64,000 nt of DNA. Origin: Streptosporangium roseum DSM 43021. GTDB lineage: Bacteria; Actinomycetota; Actinomycetes; Streptosporangiales; Streptosporangiaceae. Where the stretch lies: the NCBI RefSeq assembly GCF_000024865.1, contig NC_013595.1, forward strand, positions 5,332,001 to 5,396,000, read 5' to 3'. Each line of letters begins with the position of its first letter. The first letter of the stretch is position 1. This document shows positions 7,707 through 16,259 of this stretch, in pieces. The position numbers and the translations under genes are program-made. Below the pieces are notes generated by a model. It searched no databases. It worked only from the letters and a program-made list of their open reading frames with translations, and was not told the DNA's origin.

Positions 7707-9641
7707 ATGCCTGAGCTTGTACGGCGACGATTCCTGCAGATCGGCGCGATTGCCGGAGCCTCCATGCTGGCTCCGATCCGGTTCGCCGAAACGTCCTTCG
7801 CGCGATCCCTGCCGGGACGAACGGTCGACCCGACCGCCATCAGAAAGTATGTGACGCCGCTGGTGATCCCGCCGGCTATGCCACCGACCAAGACGAAACG
7901 CAAGTTCGACTACTACGAGATTGCCGTGCGCCAGTTCAGGCAGCAGATCCTGCCTCCGGGCCTACCGGCGACGACGGTGTGGAGCTACGGATCGGTCGAT
8001 CATCCAAGCTCATTCAACTATCCGGCGTTCACGATAGAAGCTCGCCATCGGCGATCGATCCAGGTCAAGTGGATCAACGACCTCGTCGACAAGCACGGCT
8101 GCTTCCTGCCGCACCTCCTGCCGATCGACCAGACCTTGCACTGGGCGAATCCCCCGGGCGGCAAACAGCACCGCGACTCGAACGGCACCGATCAGACCCC
8201 CTATCGCGGACCGGTGCCGCTCGTCACCCACGTACATGGCAACCACACCTTCGACTACAGCGATGGATACGCCGAGGCGTGGTACCTGCCGGACGCCTCC
8301 AACATTCCAAAGGGATACGCACGCGAGGGCTCTTTCTACAAGTTCTTCAAGAAGAAGTCACCCCTGGGTCACGACTGGGACACCGGCGAGGTGGTCTTCG
8401 AATACGGCAACGACCAACCGGCCAACACACAGTGGTACCACGACCACACGCTTGGAATGACCAGGGCCAATGTCTACGCCGGCCCGGCCGGCTTCTATCT
8501 GCTCCGCGGCGGCCCCAACGACCTGCCGCGAGGTTACTTGCCCGGCCCCGCGCCGCAGGTCGGCGATCGACCGGGCAAGCGCTACTACGAGATCCCGCTG
8601 GCCGTCCAGGACCGCTCGTTCAACAACGACGGTTCCCTGTTCTACCCCAACAGCCGGGCCTTTTTCGATGGGTTCACCGGCCCGTACGCGCCGGACAGCG
8701 ACGTGCCGCCGATCTGGAACCCGGAGTTCTTCGCCAACACGATCGTCGTCAACGGGAAGACCTGGCCGGCACTCGGGGTGGAGCCGCGACGGTACCGTTT
8801 CCGCATCCTCAACGGATGCAACAGCCGTTTCCTAATCTTCAAGCTGGTATCCAACCCGCTGGCGCCACGTCCCGCTCCAGCGGTGTTGCCTCTCTGGGTG
8901 ATCGGCGCGGAAGGCGGCTTCCTGCCCGCACCGGTATCACTCGACAATCTGCTGATGTCGCCGGCCGAACGGGCTGACGTGATCGTGGATTTCACCGGCC
9001 TGCCCGTGGGCACGGAGATCTATCTGATCAACGAGGGGCCGGACGAGCCCTTCAACGGCCAGCCGGGGACTTTCGCCGATCCCGCTACCACCGGCCAGGT
9101 CATGAAGTTCAAGGTCGTGCCGCTCACCTCGCGTGACACCAGCACTCCGCCGGATCGGCTGAAGCTGCCGGCGCCCTCCCCGCTCGGCGCGGAGACCAAC
9201 CGCAGGCAGGTTTCCCTCAATGAGCAGGATTCGGCCGTCCTGCCAGATGTGGGTCCGGTTATAACGCTGCTCGGCACAGTGCAAAACGGCGCGGCTGTCC
9301 CGCTGAAGTGGGATGACAAGATCACCGAGAATCCCGCCCTGAACTCCACCGAGGTCTGGGAGATGTACAACTTCACGGCGGACGCGCATCCGATCCATAT
9401 CCATGAGGTGCAGTTCCAGGTCCTCGACCGGCAGCCGATCGACGGTAATCCGCGACCACCGGAACCATGGGAGCGAGGTTTCAAGGACACCGTCATCGCC
9501 TACCCTGGAGAGATCACACGGGTGAAGGCAAAATTCGACCTGCCCGGCCAATACGTCTGGCACTGTCACATCGTCGAGCATGAAGACAACGAGATGATGC
9601 GCCCCTACCACATTGGGCCGATCCCACCGTCTCTACCATAA
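7707..9641 (+). CDS. Tat-exported multicopper oxidase (phenoxazinone synthase/bilirubin oxidase type)
   Basis: A 644-residue three-domain cupredoxin oxidase that couples one-electron oxidation of phenolic or metal substrates to reduction of O2 to water. The N-terminus has a twin-arginine signal (RRRFLQIGAIAGAS) with a cleavage region near residue 32, so folded, copper-loaded enzyme is exported. All copper-binding blocks are present: HVHGNH near 175, WYHDHT near 242, HPIHIH near 560 and HCHIVEHEDNEMM near 618, the last with a Met axial position expected for type 1 copper. Length and spacing resemble PhsA/CotA rather than the shorter laccases. The ATG has TTAGGAAG upstream. It sits alone between two dead IS elements, suggesting arrival by transfer. 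Confidence 0.92.
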   Translation: MPELVRRRFLQIGAIAGASMLAPIRFAETSFARSLPGRTVDPTAIRKYVTPLVIPPAMPPTKTKRKFDYYEIAVRQFRQQILPPGLPATTVWSYGSVDHPSSFNYPAFTIEARHRRSIQVKWINDLVDKHGCFLPHLLPIDQTLHWANPPGGKQHRDSNGTDQTPYRGPVPLVTHVHGNHTFDYSDGYAEAWYLPDASNIPKGYAREGSFYKFFKKKSPLGHDWDTGEVVFEYGNDQPANTQWYHDHTLGMTRANVYAGPAGFYLLRGGPNDLPRGYLPGPAPQVGDRPGKRYYEIPLAVQDRSFNNDGSLFYPNSRAFFDGFTGPYAPDSDVPPIWNPEFFANTIVVNGKTWPALGVEPRRYRFRILNGCNSRFLIFKLVSNPLAPRPAPAVLPLWVIGAEGGFLPAPVSLDNLLMSPAERADVIVDFTGLPVGTEIYLINEGPDEPFNGQPGTFADPATTGQVMKFKVVPLTSRDTSTPPDRLKLPAPSPLGAETNRRQVSLNEQDSAVLPDVGPVITLLGTVQNGAAVPLKWDDKITENPALNSTEVWEMYNFTADAHPIHIHEVQFQVLDRQPIDGNPRPPEPWERGFKDTVIAYPGEITRVKAKFDLPGQYVWHCHIVEHEDNEMMRPYHIGPIPPSLP

Positions 9642-9798
9642 TCGAATCGTGTCGGTCATCACATAGAATAATTTCAGAAAAAACGGTCCTGGCCTATCAC
9701 GTGAATTCTTTTGTCACCTCCGGCCCGACTCCCCCCGAGGGCCGTTCCCGCCGGACGAGCATTGTTCTACAAGTGTTTCTGAGTTTGAAAGGTAGAAG

Positions 9799-10180
9799 TC
9801 ACGGCGGTTCGAGGATGAGACCGGTCTGAGCGACGAAGCCGTCCAGGAGGCCATGCCGATACTTCGTCCGCTTCAGCTTGTGATTCAACTCGGGCGCGTA
9901 CGCGGACAGTTGGAAGACCGTCAGCCACGGGCGGGCCTCGATCGCGGCGCGCATCACGGTACCCAGATGGCGGCGGTCGTTGTCCCACACCAGCACGATC
10001 GATCCGCCGAGCCGAGTGCGAACGGCATCAAGTAACGCCGTGAACTGCCGGGGCCGCCTCGCCGGGCCGTCCACCTCGGATCAGGGTCCGATACATCAGC
10101 CGGGTGCGCTTTTCCACCCTGGCGCACACCAGCCCAGCCAGGGCCACCCGATCGTAGCACCCGCAACATGCTGCTGAGCG
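9799..10180 (-). pseudogene. IS630-family transposase remnant
   Basis: Read from right to left, one frame gives the block around AGLVCAR; a second frame gives GGSIVLVWDNDRRHLGT, WLTVFQLSAYAPELN and YRHGLLDGFVAQTGL. These are the DDE-domain and C-terminal blocks of IS630-type transposases. The stretch that should lie between APELN and LKR (the last catalytic Glu region) is missing, and frames change at least once, so it is dead. No terminal repeats were recognised. Confidence 0.7.
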
Positions 10181-10345
10181 CGCCGCGTTGTCTGGGCGAA
10201 CGCGGCTTCGCTCTCCTCACGCAACGCCGGCGCACCCTGCAGCACATCACCACCAACCCGAGCAAAATCGGTGACATCGCCCGCGCCGTACTTTTCCTCA
10301 CCCATTTCGAGCACAGCAGACTCATTTAAAAGTCGCCGAATCACC

Positions 10346-11215
10346 TCAATGGAGCTCTTTCCGGGGGCGCACGACTGCGACAGGGCAGTGGGCACGATGC
10401 AGAAGACCGTGGCTGACCGAGCCCAGCAGGGCCGAGCCGAGGTTGCCGAGGCCGCGTGAGCCGACCACGACCAGATCAGCGGTACGTGAGGCGTCGGTGA
10501 GGGCGGGTACCGGGTGGCCGCACAGGACCGACTCCTTCACCGAGACATCCGGGTGCTTGTCACGCCAGAGGACCAGACGCTGGCGGGCCATGCGAGATTC
10601 GCTTTCGAACGTCTCCTGCAGCAGATCGGCGTAGGTGACGGCGCGGGAGGCGAACGCCGGGGTCTGCCAGGCGTGAACGACGTGGAGCCGCGCGTCGCGC
10701 AGCCGGGCCTGCTCGAAGGCGTACTCCAAGGCGGCCTCACCGTGCGCGGATCCGTCGTAGCCGACGGCGATCTCACCGTGAACGCTCTGGGCGGCCTGCC
10801 GCACGATGACCACGGGGCCGGCTGCGTGCCCGGCGACTCCCATACCGACCGATCCGAGGACCAGGCCGGCGAAACCGCCCGATCCACGGCTGCCGAGCAC
10901 GAGCGTGTCGGCGGTCTCGGATTCGCTTTTCAGCCGCTCGACCACCGCGCCGATCACCTGGTCGGTGGTTATGTCGATCCCCGGTGCCCGCCGGCGGGCC
11001 CGAGCGGCCGCCGCGGCGAGCACTTCGTCGCAGTGCTCTCTCAACGCGTCGCTCAGGCCGGGGGCGGTATGGAAGGGGAAGTCGCCTGCCCACGGTTCAC
11101 GCACGCACACGATCTTCAAGGTGGCGCCCTTTCGCGCGGCGTCATCGGCCGCCCACTCCAGCGCCGCCGTCGCGGTCGCGGAACCATCGACACCGACGAC
11201 GATCTGTCCGCTCAT
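10346..11215 (-). CDS. Universal stress protein, tandem Usp domains
   Basis: A 289-residue protein of two Usp domains (about 1-145 and 150-289), each starting with the ATP-binding strand (IVVGVDGS; IAVGYDGS) and each keeping the G-2x-G-9x-G(S/T) loop (GSRGSGGFAGLVLGS; GSRGLGNLGSALLGS). Such proteins bind ATP and are induced by hypoxia and arrest. The second ATG is taken as start because AAGGAG abuts the first ATG but is six bases before the second. A bipartite DosR-like box lies 78-104 bases upstream. Its 3' side abuts the IS630 debris. Confidence 0.9.
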   Translation of the reverse strand: MSGQIVVGVDGSATATAALEWAADDAARKGATLKIVCVREPWAGDFPFHTAPGLSDALREHCDEVLAAAAARARRRAPGIDITTDQVIGAVVERLKSESETADTLVLGSRGSGGFAGLVLGSVGMGVAGHAAGPVVIVRQAAQSVHGEIAVGYDGSAHGEAALEYAFEQARLRDARLHVVHAWQTPAFASRAVTYADLLQETFESESRMARQRLVLWRDKHPDVSVKESVLCGHPVPALTDASRTADLVVVGSRGLGNLGSALLGSVSHGLLHRAHCPVAVVRPRKELH

Positions 11216-11292
11216 GGTCATCTCCTTGTCGGGAGCTCCGTGTCTTCCATCTCCATCTCACTGGTGGGGGCCCTCACGCGCAGCGGGCGAAC

Positions 11293-11319
11293 GTCCCCCA
11301 CTTTCAGGACTTCCGTCCC
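11293..11319. promoter_or_regulatory. DosR-like bipartite box before usp
   Basis: GTCCC (11293-11297), eight bases, AGGACTTCCGTCCC (11306-11319). The right arm is nearly palindromic (GGAC-TTCC-GTCC). It serves the leftward Usp gene starting at 11215. Confidence 0.65.
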
Positions 11320-11484
11320 GCCCAGGGCCGACTCCGGCAGACCACCGGGCCATCCCTGAACAACGCCAGCGGGGTCCGGGGATCTCGACGCACCCGACGA
11401 TCATCACCGCGGGAAGCTCTCGGGAAATCTCTCCGCTTGCCCGTACGGCCCCGCGTCAGGCGGGGACTCCCGGCCGTCCGGCGA

Positions 11485-11499
11485 GGGACTTTCGGCACT
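11485..11499. promoter_or_regulatory. DosR-like box before hydrogenase operon
   Basis: GGGACTTTCGGCACT, matching the right arm of the island motif. The GTCCC half-site at N8 is not present here. It lies 282 bases upstream of the chosen hyhB start and would leave a long leader. Confidence 0.45.
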
Positions 11500-11781
11500 G
11501 CGCGTTCTCACCGGCAAGACGTAATGTTCGAAATGAAGGGTCTCGTCGGAGGACATCGCTCCACGGATGATCTTTCCGCGGCGGAGGCATCGCCGCCGGC
11601 ACCGTGGTCCTCCCCGCTGGATCGGCGCAGCGAGGCGACCATCGTGAGGGGGCTGCGGCGAAATCTCAGACGCGTCATCCGCATATCCGGTGAGCCTGTG
11701 TGGAAGGAAGACGACATCGTCTCCTGTCCCCCCGGGCGAGGACCCGACATACGAGAAGTCAGGGACAAAGGGGGACGTCCC

Positions 11782-12855
11782 ATGAACGCAGTTGTGACAG
11801 AGTCGCTGGAACCGCTCATCGCCGAGTTGCGCTCTCGTGGCTTCACCGTCGTCGGGCCGACGACGCGGGACGGGGCCATTCGGTTCGCTGAAATCTCCTG
11901 CGCCGCGCAGCTACCCGCGGGGCGAGGTGACGAGCAGCAACCCGGGCGCTACCGGCTGACCGAGCGGCACGACGATCTGGTGTTCGGTTTCGCCGCGAGT
12001 CCCGACTCGGCCAAACGCTACACCCAGCCGCCCCGGCAGCCTCTGCTCCGGATGCGTGAGGGGACGGTGGAGGAGGCGGCGGCCGAGGCGCCCCGCATCG
12101 CCCTGCTGGGCGTGCGCGCCTGCGATCTGGCCGCGATAGCCGTACAGGACCGGGTGTTCCTCGGCGGCAGGCACCCCGATCCGGCCTACCGCAAGCGGCG
12201 CGAGGCGATGCTGCTCATCGCGGTGAACTGCGCGGTGCCCGGCGGCACCTGCTTCTGCGTCTCCATGGGCACCGGGCCGAAGGCCACCGCCGGGTTCGAC
12301 CTGGCGCTCACCGAGCTGAGCGACCCGCACCGGTTCCTGATCGAGACGGGAAGCGATCAGGGAGCGGAGATCGTCGCGGCGATCTCGCATCGGCCGGCCA
12401 CCGGCGACGACGTCGTGGCCGCCGAGGAGGTCTCCCGCGTCGCCGCCACCCGGATGGGCCGCCAGGTGGACACCGACGGCATCCAGGAGCGCCTGGCCGG
12501 AGCACACGACTCGCCACGCTGGGCCGAGGTCGCCTCCCGCTGCCTGGCCTGCACCAACTGCACGATGGTCTGCCCCACCTGCTTCTGCACCACCGTCGAG
12601 GACGCCACCGACTTCACCGGTGGCGTCGCGGAGCGGACGGAGGTATGGGACTCCTGCTTCACGCTGGACTTCTCCGAGGTCGGCGGCTCCTCCGTACGCG
12701 GCTCGGGCTCCGCCCGCTACCGGCAGTGGCTGACCCACAAGTTCTCCACCTGGTTCGACCAGTTCGGCATGTCCGGTTGCGTGGGCTGCGGCAGGTGCAT
12801 CACCTGGTGCCCGACCGGCATCGACGTCACCGAGGAGCTGGGATGCATCCGATGA
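11782..12855 (+). CDS. hyhB: Group 3b [NiFe] hydrogenase Fe-S subunit (beta)
   Basis: A 357-residue electron-transfer subunit of a cytosolic NAD(P)-linked hydrogenase (HydB/HyhB type). The C-terminal third holds two cysteine clusters: CLACTNCTMVCPTCFC near 255 and CVGCGRCITWCP near 335, expected to carry [4Fe-4S] centres that link the hydrogenase module to the flavin subunit. Upstream are the family blocks RIALLGVRACDLAAI and DPAYRKRREAMLL. The start ATG follows AAAGGGGGA; an in-frame extension to 11524 is possible but disfavoured. Its stop overlaps the next gene, and five genes follow one another with overlaps or a very short gap, so this is the first gene of a tightly coupled operon. Confidence 0.88.
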   Translation: MNAVVTESLEPLIAELRSRGFTVVGPTTRDGAIRFAEISCAAQLPAGRGDEQQPGRYRLTERHDDLVFGFAASPDSAKRYTQPPRQPLLRMREGTVEEAAAEAPRIALLGVRACDLAAIAVQDRVFLGGRHPDPAYRKRREAMLLIAVNCAVPGGTCFCVSMGTGPKATAGFDLALTELSDPHRFLIETGSDQGAEIVAAISHRPATGDDVVAAEEVSRVAATRMGRQVDTDGIQERLAGAHDSPRWAEVASRCLACTNCTMVCPTCFCTTVEDATDFTGGVAERTEVWDSCFTLDFSEVGGSSVRGSGSARYRQWLTHKFSTWFDQFGMSGCVGCGRCITWCPTGIDVTEELGCIR

Positions 12856-13661
12856 CGCCGGCGCCCTATCGGGTGCGCTCCCGCCGCCCGGATCGGGCCG
12901 ACACGGTGACCTTGGCTCTCCGACCGGTCGCGGGCCCGTGCCCGCCGTTCCTGCCGGGCCAGTTCACGATGATCTACGCTCCCGGTGTAGGGGAGATACC
13001 GGTCTCGATCAGCGGCCGGGCCCGCTCCGGCGGATATGTGCAGACGATCCGCGCGGTGGGTGCGGTCAGCGGGGCGCTGTGCCGCACCCGGCCCGGTGAC
13101 GTGGTGGGGGTGCGCGGGCCGTACGGCACGGCATGGGACCTGCCGTCGGCGGAGGGCCTGGACGTGATCGTGGCCGCAGGCGGGCTCGGACTGGCCCCGC
13201 TGCGGCCGGTCATCCGAGAGCTGGCCGCTCACGGCTCCCGCTACGGCCGCATCAGCCTGATCGTCGGCACCCGCACGCCCGCGACCCTGATCTATCCCGG
13301 CGAGCTGGCGAGCTGGCGCGACAGGCACAGCATCGACGTGCAGGTCACCGTGGACCACCCCGACCTCGCGTGGAAAGGGCCGGTGGGCCTGGTCACGCGG
13401 CTGATCGACCGGATCGTCTTCGAACCTCGCCGTACGTTCGCCTTCGTCTGCGGCCCCGAGGTCATGATGCGTGCGAGTGCGGCCGAGCTGGTGCGGCGGG
13501 GCGTCGCAGCCGGACGGGTGATGCTGTCGGTGGAGCGCAACATGAAGTGCGGCGTCGGCCGCTGCGGCCACTGCCAGCTCGGCCCGCTGCTCACCTGCCT
13601 CGACGGCCCGGTGCTGAGCTACGAGCGGGCCGCCGGTCTGCTGGCCGTGAGGGAGCTGTGA
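12843..13661 (+). CDS. hyhG: Group 3b hydrogenase FAD/NAD(P)-binding subunit (gamma)
   Basis: A 272-residue ferredoxin-NADP reductase-like subunit. An FAD-binding barrel (PFLPGQFTMIYAPGVGEIPVSIS, about 35-60) is followed by an NAD(P)-binding fold (VIVAAGGLGLAPLRPVI near 105). A C-terminal [2Fe-2S] motif CGVGRCGHCQLGPLLTC lies near 240. It passes electrons between pyridine nucleotide and the Fe-S subunit. The ATG at 12843 is preferred because GAGGAG lies six bases upstream; the ATG at 12852 overlaps the previous stop as ATGA and is the alternative. It overlaps hyhS as TGATG. Confidence 0.88.
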   Translation: MHPMTPAPYRVRSRRPDRADTVTLALRPVAGPCPPFLPGQFTMIYAPGVGEIPVSISGRARSGGYVQTIRAVGAVSGALCRTRPGDVVGVRGPYGTAWDLPSAEGLDVIVAAGGLGLAPLRPVIRELAAHGSRYGRISLIVGTRTPATLIYPGELASWRDRHSIDVQVTVDHPDLAWKGPVGLVTRLIDRIVFEPRRTFAFVCGPEVMMRASAAELVRRGVAAGRVMLSVERNMKCGVGRCGHCQLGPLLTCLDGPVLSYERAAGLLAVREL

Positions 13662-14458
13662 TGGCCAGGCCCGCGGCCACAGCCGGGCACCCTCGGCTGG
13701 CGGTGTGGAAGTTCGCCTCCTGCGACGGCTGCCAGCTCACCTTGCTGGACTGCGAGGACGAGTTGCTGTCGGTCGCCGCCGAGGTGGACATCGCCTACTT
13801 CCTGGAGGCTTCGAGCGCGGTCGGGCCCGGGCCCTACGATCTGTCGCTGGTCGAGGGGTCGATCACTACTCCGGATGACCTGCGGCGGATCCAGCATGTG
13901 CGACGCGTGTCGAAGCGCCTGGTGACGATCGGCGCCTGCGCGACCGCAGGCGGCATCCAGGCGCTACGCGACTTCGCCGACGTGCGCGAGTTCGCCTCGA
14001 TCGTCTACGCCCGGCCCGACTACATCGCCACGCTGGAACGCTCCACTGCGATCTCCGCCCACGTTCCCGTCGACTTCGAGCTGCGCGGCTGCCCCATCGA
14101 CAAAAGACAGCTGTTGGAGGTGATCTCGGCCTTCCTGGCCGGCCGGCGCCCCTTCGTGCCCGCCCACAGCGTCTGCGTGGAGTGCAAGTCCCGTGGCAAC
14201 GTGTGCGTCATGGTGGCCCACGGCACCCCCTGTCTCGGCCCGGTCACCCAGGCCGGTTGCGGAGCGCTCTGCCCGGCGTTCAACCGGGGCTGCTACGGCT
14301 GTTTCGGCCCGATGGAGAGCCCCAACTCCCGCGCGCTCAACGCGCAGCTGCGAGAACTCGGCATGAGCACCCCCGAACTGGTGCGCGTCTACCGGACGTT
14401 CAACGCCACCGAAGAACCCTTCCGCCAGGCGTCCGAGGAGGCCGAAAGTGACGCATAA
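13661..14458 (+). CDS. hyhS: Group 3b [NiFe] hydrogenase small subunit (delta)
   Basis: A 265-residue hydrogenase small subunit. It begins with the proximal-cluster block FASCDGCQLTLLD (about 18-30), followed by TIGACATAGGIQ and LRGCPIDKRQL, which supply the remaining cysteines. A cysteine-rich C-terminal part (VCVECKSRGNVC, PCLGPVTQAGCGALCP, RGCYGCFGP) can hold further [4Fe-4S] clusters. There is no Tat signal, so the enzyme is cytosolic, as expected for group 3. It would relay electrons from the Ni-Fe site in HyhL to HyhB and HyhG. It shares TGATG with hyhG and overlaps hyhL by 11 bases. Confidence 0.9.
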   Translation: MARPAATAGHPRLAVWKFASCDGCQLTLLDCEDELLSVAAEVDIAYFLEASSAVGPGPYDLSLVEGSITTPDDLRRIQHVRRVSKRLVTIGACATAGGIQALRDFADVREFASIVYARPDYIATLERSTAISAHVPVDFELRGCPIDKRQLLEVISAFLAGRRPFVPAHSVCVECKSRGNVCVMVAHGTPCLGPVTQAGCGALCPAFNRGCYGCFGPMESPNSRALNAQLRELGMSTPELVRVYRTFNATEEPFRQASEEAESDA

Positions 14459-15734
14459 GTCGATCAGAATCGGCGGGCTGACCCGTGTGGAAGGCGAGGG
14501 ATCACTGCTGGTGCGCGCCCGCGGCGGTCGCGTCACCGACGTGCAGCTGAACATCTACGAACCGCCGCGCTTCTTCGAGGCGCTGCTGCGCGGAAGGGAT
14601 CACACCGAACCGCCCGACATCACCGCCCGCATCTGCGGCATCTGCCCGGTGGCCTACCAGATGAGCGCCTGCCAGGCCATCGAGGCGGCCTGCGGGACAG
14701 AGGTGACCGGGCCCCTGCGGGACCTGCGGCTGCTGCTGTACTACGGCGAGTGGATCGAGTCGCACGCCCTGCACATCTGCCTGCTGCACGCCCCCGACTT
14801 CCTCGGCTATGACAGCGGCGTGGCCATGGCGGCCGATCACCGCCACCTGGTGGAGCGGGGGCTGGCGTTGAAGAAGGCCGGCAACGAACTGGTGGCGGCT
14901 CTCGGCGGCCGGGCGATTCACCCGGTCAACGTGCGGGTGGGCGGCTTCTACCGGGTGCCCGCCCGCGCCGAGCTCGCGCCGGTCGCCGAACGGCTGCGCC
15001 GGGCCCGCGAGGAGGCGCTGGCGACGGTGGAATGGGTGGCCGGGTTCGACTTTCCCGACGTCGAGCACGACTACCGCTTCCTCGCGCTGCACCACCCGGC
15101 GGAGTACGCCATCCTGTCCGGGACGATCGCGGTGAGTGACGGGACCGGATTCGCGGCGGCCGACTGGCCCGCCCACATCGTGGAAGAGCAGGTTCCGCAT
15201 TCCACCGCGCTGCACGCGCGGCTCGACGGGACCGCCGGCTATCTGGTGGGCGCCCTGGCGCGCTATGCCCTGAACGGGCGGCAGCTGTCCCCACTGGCCC
15301 GGTCGGCGGCAGAAGCCGCCGGGCTCGGCCCCGTCTGCCGTAACCCGTTCCGCAGCATCGTTGTCCGAGCGGTGGAGATCCTGCACGCCTGCGACGAGGC
15401 GATCCGGATCATCGAGGACTACACCGAGCCGCAGGCGCTGTCCATGCCGGTCGAGCCCCGTCCCGGAGTCGGTCACGGGGTCTCGGAGGCTCCGCGGGGC
15501 ACGCTCTACCACCGCTACCGGATCGACGGCGCGGGCCTGATCGCCGAGGCTGACATCGTGCCTCCGACCTCGCAGAACCAGGCTCGCATCGAGATGGATC
15601 TACGTCACCTCATCGAGCCCCGCCTCGACCTGCCGGAGGCGGAGCTGGCGGCGCTGTGCGAGCGGGCGGTACGCAACCACGACCCGTGCATCTCCTGCTC
15701 GGCCCACTTTTTACACCTTCACCTGGACCGGTGA
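14448..15734 (+). CDS. hyhL: Group 3b [NiFe] hydrogenase large subunit (alpha)
   Basis: A 428-residue catalytic subunit holding the Ni-Fe(CN)2CO site. Both nickel ligand motifs are intact: RICGIC near 61-66 and DPCISC near 411, the latter followed by SAHF. The eight residues after that His form the C-terminal extension removed by a maturation endopeptidase, whose gene follows 24 bases downstream. The GTG start overlaps hyhS and follows GAGGAGGCC. Group 3b enzymes are reversible and can dump excess NAD(P)H as H2. In Mycobacterium smegmatis the group 3b enzyme Hyh is hypoxia-induced under DosR, matching the DosR-like box upstream. The Hyp accessory genes are not in the window. Confidence 0.92.
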   Translation: MTHKSIRIGGLTRVEGEGSLLVRARGGRVTDVQLNIYEPPRFFEALLRGRDHTEPPDITARICGICPVAYQMSACQAIEAACGTEVTGPLRDLRLLLYYGEWIESHALHICLLHAPDFLGYDSGVAMAADHRHLVERGLALKKAGNELVAALGGRAIHPVNVRVGGFYRVPARAELAPVAERLRRAREEALATVEWVAGFDFPDVEHDYRFLALHHPAEYAILSGTIAVSDGTGFAAADWPAHIVEEQVPHSTALHARLDGTAGYLVGALARYALNGRQLSPLARSAAEAAGLGPVCRNPFRSIVVRAVEILHACDEAIRIIEDYTEPQALSMPVEPRPGVGHGVSEAPRGTLYHRYRIDGAGLIAEADIVPPTSQNQARIEMDLRHLIEPRLDLPEAELAALCERAVRNHDPCISCSAHFLHLHLDR

Positions 15735-15758
15735 GGTCGATCCGACCCGGGAGGGATC

Positions 15759-16259
15759 ATGCACGCCCATATCGTCATCGGGATCGGCAACGACTTCCGA
15801 GGGGACGACGCCGCGGGGCTGGAGGCGGCCCGGCTGCTGCGCGGCATGCTTCCCCCGGAGGTTCCCGTGATCGAGAACGAGGGCGACCCGGCCGAGCTGA
15901 TCGAGGCATGGACCGGCGCGGACCTGGCGATCGTGATCGACACGGCGGTTTCCGGCGCGCCCCCGGGCACGGTGGTCCGGCACACCGTCCTCGGCCCTTC
16001 CCTCTCACGGGGGGACGCTCCACCGCCGCCTCCCATCATCCAGCACGCCAGCTCCCACGCTCTGGGCGTCGCCGACGCGGTCGCCCTCGGCCACGTACTC
16101 GGCCGCCTGCCTCGTGAACTCACGCTCTACACCGTTGAGGGCGCAGACTTCGGACTCGGAGCCCCGATGACGCCCGCCGTACGGCATGCCGTCGAAGAGA
16201 CCGTCGCGACCATAGCCGCTCTCGTCCCGCAGAGCTCAGCACGGCTCCGCCCCTTCTAG
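15759..16259 (+). CDS. [NiFe] hydrogenase maturation endopeptidase
   Basis: A 166-residue protease of the HyaD/HybD/HycI family that clips the C-terminal tail of the large subunit after nickel insertion. The nickel-recognising blocks are visible: GIGNDFRGDDAAGLEAAR at 8-25 (family Glu/Asp ligand region), DLAIVIDTA near 56, and an HASSHALG block near 96. GGGAGG lies just before the ATG. The last 24 bases overlap the 3' end of the convergent Usp gene, with no room for a terminator between them. Confidence 0.9.
   Translation: MHAHIVIGIGNDFRGDDAAGLEAARLLRGMLPPEVPVIENEGDPAELIEAWTGADLAIVIDTAVSGAPPGTVVRHTVLGPSLSRGDAPPPPPIIQHASSHALGVADAVALGHVLGRLPRELTLYTVEGADFGLGAPMTPAVRHAVEETVATIAALVPQSSARLRPF

Larger units (their letters stand above)
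11216..11781. other. Divergent regulatory region, usp / hydrogenase
   Basis: A 566-base gap between a leftward Usp gene and the rightward hydrogenase operon. It contains two DosR-like boxes (11293-11319 and 11485-11499). The frame of the first hydrogenase gene stays open upstream across the whole gap. An ATG at 11524, 25 bases after the second box, would add 86 residues, but it has no good ribosome site, and the added peptide looks unlike the family. Confidence 0.5.

Noticed and set aside
10096..10395. Minus-strand frame between the IS630 remnant and the Usp gene
   Set aside because: It overlaps the Usp C-terminus in another frame and matches only scraps of transposase; no start context.
10984..11781. 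Long N-terminal extension of the first hydrogenase gene
   Set aside because: The added peptide is Arg/Pro-rich and unlike HydB proteins, it crosses both regulatory boxes, and AAAGGGGGA sits before ATG 11782.
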